From an uncultured Eubacteriales bacterium (GTDB taxonomy: Bacteria > Bacillota > Clostridia > Oscillospirales > Acutalibacteraceae), in assembly GCA_900321515.1 (NCBI GenBank), contig ONWI01000044.1:1-16760 (forward strand): 16,760 bases of DNA, read 5' to 3'. Position 1 is the first letter of the stretch, and every line of letters starts with the position of its first letter. The position numbers and the translations under genes are program-made. Below the pieces are notes generated by a model. The model had not been told where the DNA came from, ran no database searches, and saw only the letters and a program-made list of their open reading frames with translations. Shown here one piece after another: positions 1 to 7,700 of the stretch.

Positions 1-2058
1 ATTGTCAAACCAAACGGCAGCCGCAGCTCGGATTTCCGCTATTCCGGTTATTCTATCGCGCAGAAACGTGAACCGCTGCGCACACTGCCTTCCTCCTATG
101 CGGAGGAAGGCAAAGCCGAACAGCTGATCGTCACACTTACGGACAACGACCTTACTCTGGCGCTGTGTTATGTAGTCTATCCGGAATGCGACGTTATCAC
201 CCGCAGTGCAGCGCTGACCAACGGCGGCGCGCCGATTCAGATCGAACGGCTTCTCAGCACGCAGATCGACCTTCCGTTCTACGGAACAGCGGTAACTTCC
301 TTCCACGGCGCTTGGGCGCGGGAAATGAACAAATCCACATCCACCATGGTCGCCGGAAAATTTGTAGTGGAATCGCGTGCTGGCTGCTCTTCTAACCGCG
401 CCAACCCGTTCTTTATGGTGCATGAACCCAGAGCGACCGAGTATTCCGGCAGCGTTTACGGATTCAATTTAGTCTACAGCGGCAACCATTACGCCGCCGT
501 CGAAATCAGTTCCATCGGCAAGACACGCATCGTGCAGGGCATTCAGCCGGAGGGCTTCCGCTGGGTTCTTGGCAAGGGGGAAACCTTTGAAGCTCCCGAA
601 GCGGTAATGACGTTCTCTCCCCACGGCTTCATGGGACAGAGCGTTAATATGCACCGTTTCGTCAACTCCCATATCGTGCGCGGCGAGTGGAAGGGCAAGC
701 CTCGTCCCACGCTGCTCAACAGCTGGGAAGCCTGCTATTTCCGCATTTCCGAAAACACTCTGCTCGACCTCGCCTCCGACGCCAAGAGCCTTGGCATTGA
801 AATGCTTGTTATGGACGACGGCTGGTTCGGCAAGCGGAATGATGACAGACATTCGCTCGGAGACTGGGACGCGAACAAAAAGAAGCTCCCCCACGGTCTT
901 CAGCGACTTGGTGAACGCATTCGCCGCACGGGAATGCAGTTCGGCATCTGGGTGGAGCCGGAGATGATCAACACCGAAAGCAATCTCTATAAGCAGCATC
1001 CAGAATGGGCGATGGCGATTCCGGGCGAATTGCATTCCGAAGGGCGCAATCAACGGATTCTTGACCTCGCCAATCCCGAAGTGGTGCGGTTCGTTATAGA
1101 AAAAATGTCTGAGGTCTTTACCCAGTCCGGCGCGGATTACGTCAAATGGGATATGAACCGTATTTTCTCCGATGTCTTTTCGCCCTACCTTCCTGCCGAA
1201 CGGCAGGGCGAAACCGCCCACCGCTACATCTGCGGACTGTATCAGATCTTAGACGAGTTAACCCGCCGGTTCCCGCAGATTCTCTTTGAAGGCTGCGCGT
1301 CGGGAGGCAACCGCTTCGACCTCGGCATTCTGAGTTATTTCCCGCAAATCTGGGGGAGCGACAACACCGACGCTGTCAGCCGGACATATATTCAGGAAGG
1401 CTACAGTTACGGATATCCGCAATCCTGCGTCGCCGCGCACGTATCGGCAAGTCCCAATCACCAGACTTTGCGGGAAACCTCAGAGGAAACCCGTTTCAAC
1501 GTGGCGGTCTTCGGGCTTCTGGGTTATGAATACGACGTGCGTGATCTGAGTTCGGAACAGAAAAAGCAGATTGCCGCGCAGGTGGCGCTCTACAAAAAGC
1601 TGCGCGAGACACTTCAATTCGGTCAGTTCTACCGCATACGCTCGGGCAATATCCACGAATGGCTATGCGTTTCCCCTGACAAAAAGCAGGCTGTCGGCAT
1701 GATGCTTCAGGAATTGGTAAAACCGAATACGCAGGCGGAGCGCTTCTATGCCAGAGGTTTGAACCCCGATGCTACTTACCGCTTCTACAATATCTCCCGG
1801 CGGATTGATATTAAGCAATTCGGCAGTCTGATCAACACCATAGCGCCCTTCCATGTGAAGCAGGATTCCGCAATGCACAATCTCATTGCAAAGGCGGTTA
1901 AGATGAACGGCGAAACGGAGAACTGTATTGTCACCGGCGATGTGCTGATGTCCACAGGTGTTGCATTGAAACCCGCCTTCTCAGGCACAGGTTTCAATGA
2001 GAACGTCAGAGTGTTCCCCGACTTCGCGTCAAGGCTGTATTTCATCGAGCAGCAATAA
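1..2058 (+). CDS. Alpha-galactosidase, glycoside hydrolase family 36, 5'-truncated by the window edge
   Basis: Hydrolyses terminal alpha-1,6-linked galactose from substrates such as melibiose and raffinose, probably in the cytoplasm. Frame 1 is open from base 1, giving 685 residues to the TAA at 2056-2058. The ATG at 325 lies inside the domain and is not the start. GH36 landmarks, numbered from the first visible codon, are SWEA (241-244), MDDGW (271-275), WVEPE (317-321), KWDMNR with the expected nucleophile Asp384, and GSDNTD with the expected acid/base Asp454. The 70-residue gap between these Asp residues fits the family as I recall it (Asp478/Asp548 in Geobacillus AgaA). That comparison suggests roughly 50-95 residues are missing upstream. 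The C-terminal beta domain is complete and ends just before a terminator. The gene converges on galT, so the locus handles galactosides. Function is secure; substrate preference is not determinable here. Confidence 0.95.
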   Translation: MVKPNGSRSSDFRYSGYSIAQKREPLRTLPSSYAEEGKAEQLIVTLTDNDLTLALCYVVYPECDVITRSAALTNGGAPIQIERLLSTQIDLPFYGTAVTSFHGAWAREMNKSTSTMVAGKFVVESRAGCSSNRANPFFMVHEPRATEYSGSVYGFNLVYSGNHYAAVEISSIGKTRIVQGIQPEGFRWVLGKGETFEAPEAVMTFSPHGFMGQSVNMHRFVNSHIVRGEWKGKPRPTLLNSWEACYFRISENTLLDLASDAKSLGIEMLVMDDGWFGKRNDDRHSLGDWDANKKKLPHGLQRLGERIRRTGMQFGIWVEPEMINTESNLYKQHPEWAMAIPGELHSEGRNQRILDLANPEVVRFVIEKMSEVFTQSGADYVKWDMNRIFSDVFSPYLPAERQGETAHRYICGLYQILDELTRRFPQILFEGCASGGNRFDLGILSYFPQIWGSDNTDAVSRTYIQEGYSYGYPQSCVAAHVSASPNHQTLRETSEETRFNVAVFGLLGYEYDVRDLSSEQKKQIAAQVALYKKLRETLQFGQFYRIRSGNIHEWLCVSPDKKQAVGMMLQELVKPNTQAERFYARGLNPDATYRFYNISRRIDIKQFGSLINTIAPFHVKQDSAMHNLIAKAVKMNGETENCIVTGDVLMSTGVALKPAFSGTGFNENVRVFPDFASRLYFIEQQ

Positions 2059-2137
2059 GCCGCGTTACGGCGATTTATTCCTTCCCTCGAAAATAAAGCG
2101 GCGCCATCCGTACACGTTGAGATACCGAACACGCTCT

Positions 2138-2177
2138 AAAAACGGGCTGACTTGAAACTCTCAGGTCAGCCCGTTTT
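2138..2177. terminator. Bidirectional rho-independent terminator between alpha-galactosidase and galT
   Basis: A-rich arm with stem CGGGCTGAC, a 13-nt loop, then GTCAGCCCG followed by TTTT. The left flank is AAAAA, so each strand reads as stem plus U-tract. It sits between two convergent stop codons (2058 and 2186), so one hairpin can end both transcripts. Confidence 0.9.
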
Positions 2178-2185
2178 ATTTCGCT

Positions 2186-3676
2186 TTATGAGATAATCTG
2201 AATAAACCGGTCAAACGCCGCCTGTCCTTCGGACGTGCGCTTGAATACTCCCGCGTCCTCCAGCACATGCAGGAAAACCTTGCCGACTTCTTCTTCCAGC
2301 GCCGCGTGAACTTCCTCACGGGATTTGCCGCACAGCAAGGGCGCAAAGGCAGCCGCCCATTCGGCGTGTTTGGCAATGGAAGCCTCCGAAGCGATATCCT
2401 TTCCTTCCATAATAAATTCCTCAAGAAGAGCCATCTCACTATGCAGGCGCGATGGCAGCACTGCCAGTCCCATCACTTCAATCAGACCGATATTTTCCTT
2501 CTTGATGTGGTGCCATTCGGCGTGAGGATGAAAAATCCCCATCGGATGCTCCGGCGATGTGAGATTGTTGCGCAGACAGAGGTCAATTTCAAAGTCGGCT
2601 CCTCTGCGACGGGCAATAGGCGTAATGGTATTGTGGGGTACGCCGTCGGTTTCGGCAAAGATTGTAGCTGCCTCGTCAGTATAAGTCCTCCAGGCGCTGA
2701 GAATCTTCCCCGCCAGTTTTACCAATTCCGCGCTGTCCCCCCCGGTAAGACGTATAACCGAAAGTGGCCATCTGACCACGCCGCAACGCACTCCTTCGAA
2801 ACCTTTGACCGCAAAATTCCTTTCAACAGGCGCTTTTTCCATTGCAAAGGTGTAATGCCCGCCCTGAAAATGATCATGGCTCAGAATCGAGCCGCCCACA
2901 ATCGGCAGATCGGCATTGGAGCCTACAAAATAATGCGGAAACTGCCGCACAAAATCAAACAGTCGCGCAAAGGCAGTTTCATCAATTTTCATCGGCACAT
3001 GGCGGCTATTAAAAACAATGCAATGTTCGTTGTAATAGACATAGGGGGAATATTGCAGAAACCAGTCATCGCCGTTCAGCGTAAGCGGAATCACACGGTG
3101 ATTTGAACGTCCCGGATGACCGACGCGGCCGGCATAACCTTCATTCTCGGCACAGAGCTGACAGAGGGGATAAGCTGTGGATTTGGTTCTGCCCGCCGCG
3201 GCGATGTCGCGCGGATCCTTCTCCGGTTTTGAAAGGTTGATTGTAATGTCAATCTCACCGTATTCGCACGCCACCTTCCATTTGCGGTCGCGCGCAATGC
3301 GGTCACGGTGGATGTAATTGGTGTCCCCGCTGAAACGGTAATACCAATCGGTTGCCTCCTGCGGTGATGAAGCATACTTCTCACGGAAAATCCGTACCAC
3401 CTGTGCCGGACGCGGAGTGAGACAGTTCATGAGCTTCGCCTCAAAGATGTCACGGCTCTCGCCGCTGTCCGCCGCAATGCCGCAAATCACAGCGGAATCG
3501 GTCAGTTCTCTGAGAATATCCGGGAGGGAAACTCCTTCATAGGGTTCGGTATTATCATAATCGTCCTCCCGCAAAAGGTCGAGCAGCATATTGCGGGAGT
3601 AAAACTCTTCGATGGGGTCGGTCAGTCCCTTATCAATGCCATACCTCACAAGACTGGCAATAGCCTGATTAATCAC
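2186..3676 (-). CDS. galT: UDP-glucose--hexose-1-phosphate uridylyltransferase, Firmicutes-type GalT
   Basis: Leloir-pathway enzyme that swaps UMP between UDP-glucose and galactose-1-phosphate, giving UDP-galactose and glucose-1-phosphate in the cytoplasm. The 496-residue length and features match the longer Firmicutes GalT class. I see an N-terminus resembling INQAIASLV, a CxxC near residues 172-175, HPGRSNHR at 187-194, and the nucleophile region SHDHFQGGH at 266-274, where the HDH histidine is uridylylated. I chose the GTG at 3676-3674 because GGAGG lies 9 nt upstream and the protein then begins where the family does. An in-frame ATG at 3754 would add 26 unrelated residues and has no close ribosome binding site. 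No galK, galE or regulator is in view. The upstream region carries a dispersed repeat that may hold its promoter. Confidence 0.95.
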   Translation of the reverse strand: MINQAIASLVRYGIDKGLTDPIEEFYSRNMLLDLLREDDYDNTEPYEGVSLPDILRELTDSAVICGIAADSGESRDIFEAKLMNCLTPRPAQVVRIFREKYASSPQEATDWYYRFSGDTNYIHRDRIARDRKWKVACEYGEIDITINLSKPEKDPRDIAAAGRTKSTAYPLCQLCAENEGYAGRVGHPGRSNHRVIPLTLNGDDWFLQYSPYVYYNEHCIVFNSRHVPMKIDETAFARLFDFVRQFPHYFVGSNADLPIVGGSILSHDHFQGGHYTFAMEKAPVERNFAVKGFEGVRCGVVRWPLSVIRLTGGDSAELVKLAGKILSAWRTYTDEAATIFAETDGVPHNTITPIARRRGADFEIDLCLRNNLTSPEHPMGIFHPHAEWHHIKKENIGLIEVMGLAVLPSRLHSEMALLEEFIMEGKDIASEASIAKHAEWAAAFAPLLCGKSREEVHAALEEEVGKVFLHVLEDAGVFKRTSEGQAAFDRFIQIIS

Positions 3677-3709
3677 GATGATATGCCTCCGTTTCAAATA
3701 ACATTCTAT

Positions 3710-3790
3710 CCGATTGTAAAAGTTGGAAATGTCCGAAATTCGGGACTTGCGCATTTTAAGCCTGAGCTTTTTTCTCCAGCCGGGAGGGAC
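3710..3790 (-). repeat. Dispersed repeat, copy A (upstream of galT)
   Basis: Read on the minus strand it contains CCGGCTGGAGAAA, an 11-nt insert relative to copy B, then AAAATGCGCAAGTCCCGAAT, TCGGACATTT and CTTTTACAATCGG. Copy B at 8270-8339 (+) shares nearly all of this: 17/20 bases in the first block and 28/31 in the AAAATGCGCAAG block by hand alignment, with a 1-nt indel near the end. Copy A points toward galT and ends about 34 nt before its start, so it may supply the promoter or leader. I could not assign clean -35/-10 boxes with normal spacing. A short reading frame starting MRK(S/P)RISDI is preserved in both copies. Confidence 0.7.
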
Positions 3791-3851
3791 GGATTTAGAT
3801 TTTTACGATTTCGATATTCGCCTGACCCCGATTTTTGTCCGGGTGCATTTC

Positions 3852-3961
3852 GCTCGGCTCCGCCGAGCTTGGGGGCTCTGCCCCACCGCTCCGCAAGGGC
3901 TCTGCCCTTGACCTGCCAGGAGGGCCAGCCCCCCTGGACCCCCATTATTGGCGCTGCGCGC
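3852..3961. repeat. GC-rich palindromic repeat array (five adjacent hairpins)
   Basis: Consecutive inverted repeats fill this stretch: CTCGGCTCCGCCGAG (3853-3867), GGGGCTCTGCCCC (3872-3884), AAGGGCTCTGCCCTT (3895-3909), CCAGGAGGG/CCCCCCTGG (3916-3937, one mismatch) and GCGC-TGC-GCGC (3951-3961). The first three share a GGCTC(T/C)GCC-like core. It begins 10 nt after the miaB stop, so it could act as a transcript end or 3' stabiliser for miaB. It resembles intergenic GC-rich repeats I recall from gut Clostridia, which is recall rather than a search result. It encodes nothing convincing. Confidence 0.8.
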
Positions 3962-3970
3962 TTTCATTTA

Positions 3971-5392
3971 TCATATGAATCGTCCTTGAAGCACCCAGTT
4001 TTTCGCGTCGGTTATCTCGCACTCGGCAAAACTGCCTATCAGATCGGGACTACCCATGCATTTGACGACAATGTTTGCGCCCGTGCGGCAGAAAAGCGAA
4101 TTGTCGCGGTTATCCAGACCCTCAACTAGCACACGCTGACGGCTGCCCATCATTGAGGCGCACCGTTCGGCAGCTATAGCCTCCTGAGTTTCCAGCAGTT
4201 CCTTCATCCATTTTGCTTTTTCGGCGTGTGGGACGGGGTCTTCCATTTTTGCTGCGGGAGTACCCTCGCGCGCGGAATAGATGAATGTGAAAAGCGATGT
4301 ATATCTGACTTCACGCACAAGTGAAAGCGTCTCCTGAAATTCCTCGTACGTCTCACCGGGAAAACCTACGATAATATCGCTTGTAAGCGATATATCGGGC
4401 ATTTTTTCCCTCGCCATGCGCACGAGTTCAAGATATTTTTCACGGGTGTAGCGTCGGTTCATCGCCTTGAGCACTCGGTTGGAGCCGCATTGCACCGGAA
4501 GATGAAGATGATGCGCCGTGTGTCTGCCCTGAGCCATCGCGTCGAGCAGTTCGGGAGTGCAATCCTTTGGATGGCTGGTCATGAATCTCAGCACATAGTT
4601 CCCGTCGATGCTGTCGATTTCCCGAAGAAGCTTTGGAAAATTCCAGTCCTCGCCGTCTGAACTGACGGAATTTCTGACGGCATAGCTGTTGACGTTCTGT
4701 CCGAGAAGAGTGATCTCCTTGTACCCGGCGGATATTATATCCCTTGCCTCAGTGAGTACCCGGTTAGCGTCGCGGCTGCGTTCTCTGCCCCGTACATGAG
4801 GCACTATGCAGTAGGTGCAGAAGTTGTCGCATCCGTACATTATAGGCAGCCATGCCCTGATAGCGCTGTCACGCCTGACCGGCAGCGCTTCACATATCGA
4901 GCTGTCCTCCTGTGACAGTTCAAATACCCGTTTGCCGCCTGTCAGTGTGCGGTACAAAAGTTCGGGAAATCTGCTGATTACATGTGTGCCAAAGACCAGA
5001 TTGACGTGCGGGTAGCTTGCCCGGATCTTGTCGGCGACGCTCTTCTGCTGAACCATACAGCCGCACAGTGCAATTATCAGATTGGGGTTGCGGTTTTTGA
5101 CGTGCTTGAGCGCTCCGACATTGCCGAAGACCCTGTCCTCGGCGTGTTCCCTTACCGCGCAGGTGTTGTAGAGAATGAAGTCCGCTCTGTCGGGATCGTC
5201 GGTGAAATCAAATCCCATCTCGGCAAGCATTCCGTTAATCCTCTCGCCGTCCGAAACATTGCCCTGACAGCCGTAAGTGTGTGTGAAAGCAAGAGGCGTT
5301 CTTCCTTCCAGACGGGCGTCCATTACGGAACGCACGAGCTGGCAGTATTCTTTGATATCGTCGGAGTTTTTATTCTTAGTTATGTTATCCAT
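3971..5392 (-). CDS. miaB: tRNA-2-methylthio-N6-dimethylallyladenosine synthase (MiaB)
   Basis: Radical-SAM methylthiotransferase that converts i6A37 to ms2i6A37 in tRNAs reading UNN codons. The protein is 473 residues. The N-terminal UPF0004 domain supplies three Cys ligands for the auxiliary 4Fe-4S cluster: Cys42 in YGCQGN, Cys78 in NTCAVR and Cys112 in CGCMVQQ. The radical-SAM CxxxCxxC is Cys188/192/195 in YGCDNFCTYC. A C-terminal TRAM-like domain follows (about 408-473). The usual GCQMN reads GCQGN here, a mild variant. The ATG at 5392 has an AAGGAG about 17 nt upstream, unusually far, and no better in-frame start is nearby. The MtaB and RimO relatives are less likely given the YGCQ and NTCAVRE signatures. 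Confidence 0.93.
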   Translation of the reverse strand: MDNITKNKNSDDIKEYCQLVRSVMDARLEGRTPLAFTHTYGCQGNVSDGERINGMLAEMGFDFTDDPDRADFILYNTCAVREHAEDRVFGNVGALKHVKNRNPNLIIALCGCMVQQKSVADKIRASYPHVNLVFGTHVISRFPELLYRTLTGGKRVFELSQEDSSICEALPVRRDSAIRAWLPIMYGCDNFCTYCIVPHVRGRERSRDANRVLTEARDIISAGYKEITLLGQNVNSYAVRNSVSSDGEDWNFPKLLREIDSIDGNYVLRFMTSHPKDCTPELLDAMAQGRHTAHHLHLPVQCGSNRVLKAMNRRYTREKYLELVRMAREKMPDISLTSDIIVGFPGETYEEFQETLSLVREVRYTSLFTFIYSAREGTPAAKMEDPVPHAEKAKWMKELLETQEAIAAERCASMMGSRQRVLVEGLDNRDNSLFCRTGANIVVKCMGSPDLIGSFAECEITDAKNWVLQGRFI

Positions 5393-5443
5393 TAATATAT
5401 TATTTCACGCTCCTTTCCTGATAATAACATTATAATTATAAAT

Positions 5444-5484
5444 AATTGCAAATGCAAGCTGAGTCAAAGCCTGCATTTGCAATT
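5444..5484 (-). terminator. Long hairpin between pyrG and miaB, probable terminator
   Basis: AATTGCAAATGCA pairs perfectly (13 bp) with TGCATTTGCAATT. After one A/C mismatch two further GC pairs close on a 9-nt loop, TGAGTCAAA. With a small bulge, flanking TTATA/TATAA can extend the stem. It starts about 20 nt after the pyrG stop. The following tract on the minus strand is A/U-rich rather than a clean U-run, so termination may be leaky and could pass some transcription into miaB. Confidence 0.65.
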
Positions 5485-5504
5485 TATAATTTTATGGCGC
5501 GGAA

Positions 5505-7109
5505 TCATTTGTCCCTGTTCTTTTTGGCAGCCTCGATAAAGCTCTTGAAGAGCGGGTGCGGGCGGTTCGGACGAGATTTGAATTCGGGGTGGAACTGACA
5601 TGCCACAAACCACAGATGTTCGGGCAGTTCGATCATTTCGACCACATGACCGTCCGGAGCCTGTCCGGAGAATACAAGACCGTTTCTCTCGTATTCGCCG
5701 CGGTAGATATTGTTTACCTCATAGCGGTGACGGTGACGTTCTTCTATCAGGTCGGTGCCGTAACATTCATGCACCTTGGAACCGGGCAGCAGCTTGCAGG
5801 GATACTTGCCGCGGCGCATGGTTGCCCCGCGTTCGGTTACATTTCTCTGTTCGGGCATAAGATCGATGACCGCATGAGACGTGTCATGATCGAATTCCAT
5901 ACTGTTGGCGTCTCTGAAGCCAAGCACATTGCGGGCAAATTCGATCATTGCTATCTGCATGCCAAGGCAGATGCCGAAATAGGGAATGTTGTTTGTGCGG
6001 GCGTAATTTGCCGCGAGTATCATGCCCTCAATGCCTCTGTCTCCGAAGCCGCCGGGGACAAGAATGCCGTCAACGTCGCCGAGTTTTTCAAAAACGTTTG
6101 TTTCGGTTATGGTATCGGAATCGACCCATTTGATATCTATATCGACCTTGTTGCCGAAGCCGCCGTGCTTAAGGGCCTCCACCACGCTTATGTAGGAATC
6201 GTGAAGGGCGGTGTATTTGCCGACCATGGCTATCCTCACCGATTCCGTGAGATTCTTGGCGGTTTCCACCATTTCTATCCAGTCGGAGAGATCCTGCGGA
6301 GCGTTCACGTCGATGCCGAAATACTCGCAGACGATATCATCCAGTTTTTCGCCTTTCAGGAACAGGGGCGCTTCGTAAAGCAGCGGGACGTCGAGATTGG
6401 CAATGACGTTCTTTTCTTTGATGTTGCAGAATGTGGCGATCTTGCCCTTTATGGAAGGATCAAAGGGCTGTTCCGAGCGAAGCACAATGATGTCCGGCTG
6501 TATGCCGACTCTCAGCAGTTCCTTTACGGAGTGCTGTGTAGGTTTGGTCTTGTGCTCCTTGCTTGCCGCAAGATAGACCAGGAGTGTGACGTGAATAAAG
6601 AGACAGTTGTTTCTGCCAATGGTATTGGAAAACTGTCTGATGGCTTCAAGGAATGCCTGGCTTTCTATATCGCCCACCGTGCCGCCGATCTCAACGATGG
6701 CAATATCGGCGTTCTGCTTGTTCATGGCGATATATTCCTGTATCTCGCGCGTAATATGCGGAATTATCTGAACCGTGCCGCCGTTGTAATCGCCGCGGCG
6801 TTCGCGGCTGAGCACGTTCTGATAGATTTTGCCGGAAGTGGCGTTGCTGCTGCTGTTAAGGTTTTCGTCGATAAAGCGCTCATAGTGACCGAGATCAAGG
6901 TCGGTTTCGGCTCCGTCGTCGGTGACGAACACCTCTCCGTGCTGAATGGGATTCATGGTACCGGGATCGATATTGAAGTACGGGTCGAGTTTCTGCATTG
7001 TGACACGCATGCCTCTGGCTTTGAGCAGTCTGCCCAGAGACGCGGCAGTAATTCCCTTGCCGAGACCCGAAACAACACCGCCCGTGACAAATATGTACTT
7101 GGTAGACAT
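5505..7109 (-). CDS. pyrG: CTP synthase
   Basis: Makes CTP from UTP, ATP and glutamine, the last step of de novo pyrimidine synthesis; cytoplasmic and filament-forming in many bacteria. 534 residues, standard length. The N-terminal synthetase domain opens with FVTGGVVSGLGKG (about 7-19) and carries KLDPYFNIDPGTMNP and the DDGAETDLDLGHYERF region. The C-terminal class I glutamine amidotransferase domain has the oxyanion GGFGDRG, nucleophile Cys381 in GICLGMQ, and His507/Glu509 in FHPEF. I chose the ATG at 7109 because GAGG lies about 9 nt upstream and the protein then starts MSTKYIFVTGG. An ATG seven codons further out lacks a ribosome binding site. The leader from the promoter at 7167-7195 shows no hairpin plus U-tract, so classical pyrG attenuation is not evident. 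Confidence 0.97.
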   Translation of the reverse strand: MSTKYIFVTGGVVSGLGKGITAASLGRLLKARGMRVTMQKLDPYFNIDPGTMNPIQHGEVFVTDDGAETDLDLGHYERFIDENLNSSSNATSGKIYQNVLSRERRGDYNGGTVQIIPHITREIQEYIAMNKQNADIAIVEIGGTVGDIESQAFLEAIRQFSNTIGRNNCLFIHVTLLVYLAASKEHKTKPTQHSVKELLRVGIQPDIIVLRSEQPFDPSIKGKIATFCNIKEKNVIANLDVPLLYEAPLFLKGEKLDDIVCEYFGIDVNAPQDLSDWIEMVETAKNLTESVRIAMVGKYTALHDSYISVVEALKHGGFGNKVDIDIKWVDSDTITETNVFEKLGDVDGILVPGGFGDRGIEGMILAANYARTNNIPYFGICLGMQIAMIEFARNVLGFRDANSMEFDHDTSHAVIDLMPEQRNVTERGATMRRGKYPCKLLPGSKVHECYGTDLIEERHRHRYEVNNIYRGEYERNGLVFSGQAPDGHVVEMIELPEHLWFVACQFHPEFKSRPNRPHPLFKSFIEAAKKNRDK

Positions 7110-7166
7110 TTTGAATAACCTCTTCTCCATATTTAAATGGTGATCAAAAAAACAAACAACTCAATT

Positions 7167-7195
7167 ATTTTATCATGTTTTTAAGTTCTTTGCAA
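7167..7195 (-). promoter_or_regulatory. Sigma-A-type promoter for pyrG
   Basis: On the minus strand, TTGCAA (7195-7190), a 17-nt spacer, then TAAAAT (7172-7167). Predicted transcripts begin near 7160, leaving a leader of about 50 nt before the pyrG start. Assigned from match and spacing only. Confidence 0.7.
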
Positions 7196-7209
7196 TAGAC
7201 AAAACCGAA

Positions 7210-7246
7210 AAAAAGCGCCGAAAAGCACAAAATACGCATATTCGGC
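7210..7246 (-). terminator. Probable rho-independent terminator after the ArsC-family gene
   Basis: On the minus strand GCCGAA, an 18-nt loop, TTCGGC, then GC followed by seven T. The stem is short (6 bp) and the loop long, but the T-run and its place about 70 nt beyond the stop at 7319 fit the end of the deformylase/ArsC-family operon. Confidence 0.5.
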
Positions 7247-7318
7247 TATTTGAACACTTCACCCTTTGAAGAAGAGTCTTTTTTAAATAAAATTACAATA
7301 CCGCACACAGACATTTTA

Positions 7319-7681
7319 TCATTCGGAAAACTGTCCCGCCTTGTTTTCCCACTCGTCCTGTTTAAAGCCGACGAGCACAAATCCATCTCCCACAAGGATT
7401 GGCCGTTTTACCAGCATTCCGTCGGTGGCGAGCAGGCGGAGCTGTTCCTCCTCCGACATTCCGGGCAGTCTGTCTTTGAGGAACAGCGATTTGTAGAGCG
7501 TTCCGCTTGTATTGAAGAACTTGCGGAGCGGCAGTCCGCTGGTTGCGTGCCACTTTACAAGCTCGTCGTATGTGGGATTTTCCTGCTTTATGTCACGCAT
7601 GGTGTACATAATATTGTTGCGGTCAAGCCATGCCTTTGCCTTCTGGCATGTGGAGCATTTAGGGTAACAGATAAAAAGCAT
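7319..7681 (-). CDS. ArsC/Spx-family thioredoxin-fold protein (arsenate reductase-like)
   Basis: 120-residue member of the arsenate reductase/Spx/YffB family. Near the N-terminus it carries a CSTC redox pair (Cys9 and Cys12) after FICYPK, and it has the C-terminal family block KRPILVGDGFVLVGFK around residues 92-107. The family includes genuine arsenate reductases, Spx transcription regulators and many uncharacterised thiol proteins. The CxxC is Spx-like, but the GLPLRKFFNTSG segment points to the generic YffB-like branch, so I do not call arsenate reduction. AGGAGG sits 8 nt before the ATG. It lies 19 nt after the upstream deformylase-like gene in the same direction, so the two are probably co-transcribed. 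No ars genes are nearby. Confidence 0.85.
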   Translation of the reverse strand: MLFICYPKCSTCQKAKAWLDRNNIMYTMRDIKQENPTYDELVKWHATSGLPLRKFFNTSGTLYKSLFLKDRLPGMSEEEQLRLLATDGMLVKRPILVGDGFVLVGFKQDEWENKAGQFSE

Positions 7682-7700
7682 TTGCGTGTCCTCCTGATTC

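Noticed and set aside
3677..3754. Longer galT start at the ATG at 3754
   Set aside because: Adds 26 residues unlike GalT, lies inside the dispersed repeat, and has no close ribosome binding site, whereas the GTG at 3676 has GGAGG 9 nt upstream.
3683..4129. 148-codon plus-strand open frame across the hairpin array and the miaB 3' end
   Set aside because: Composed of repeat sequence and antisense miaB; no protein signature.
5556..7118. Long open frame antisense to pyrG (520 codons)
   Set aside because: It mirrors the CTP synthase codons, has no family resemblance or ribosome binding site, and pyrG is unambiguous.
7110..7166. pyrG leader attenuator of the CTP-sensing type
   Set aside because: The leader has no terminator hairpin with a U-tract and no GGGC-type start site, so this regulation is not supported.
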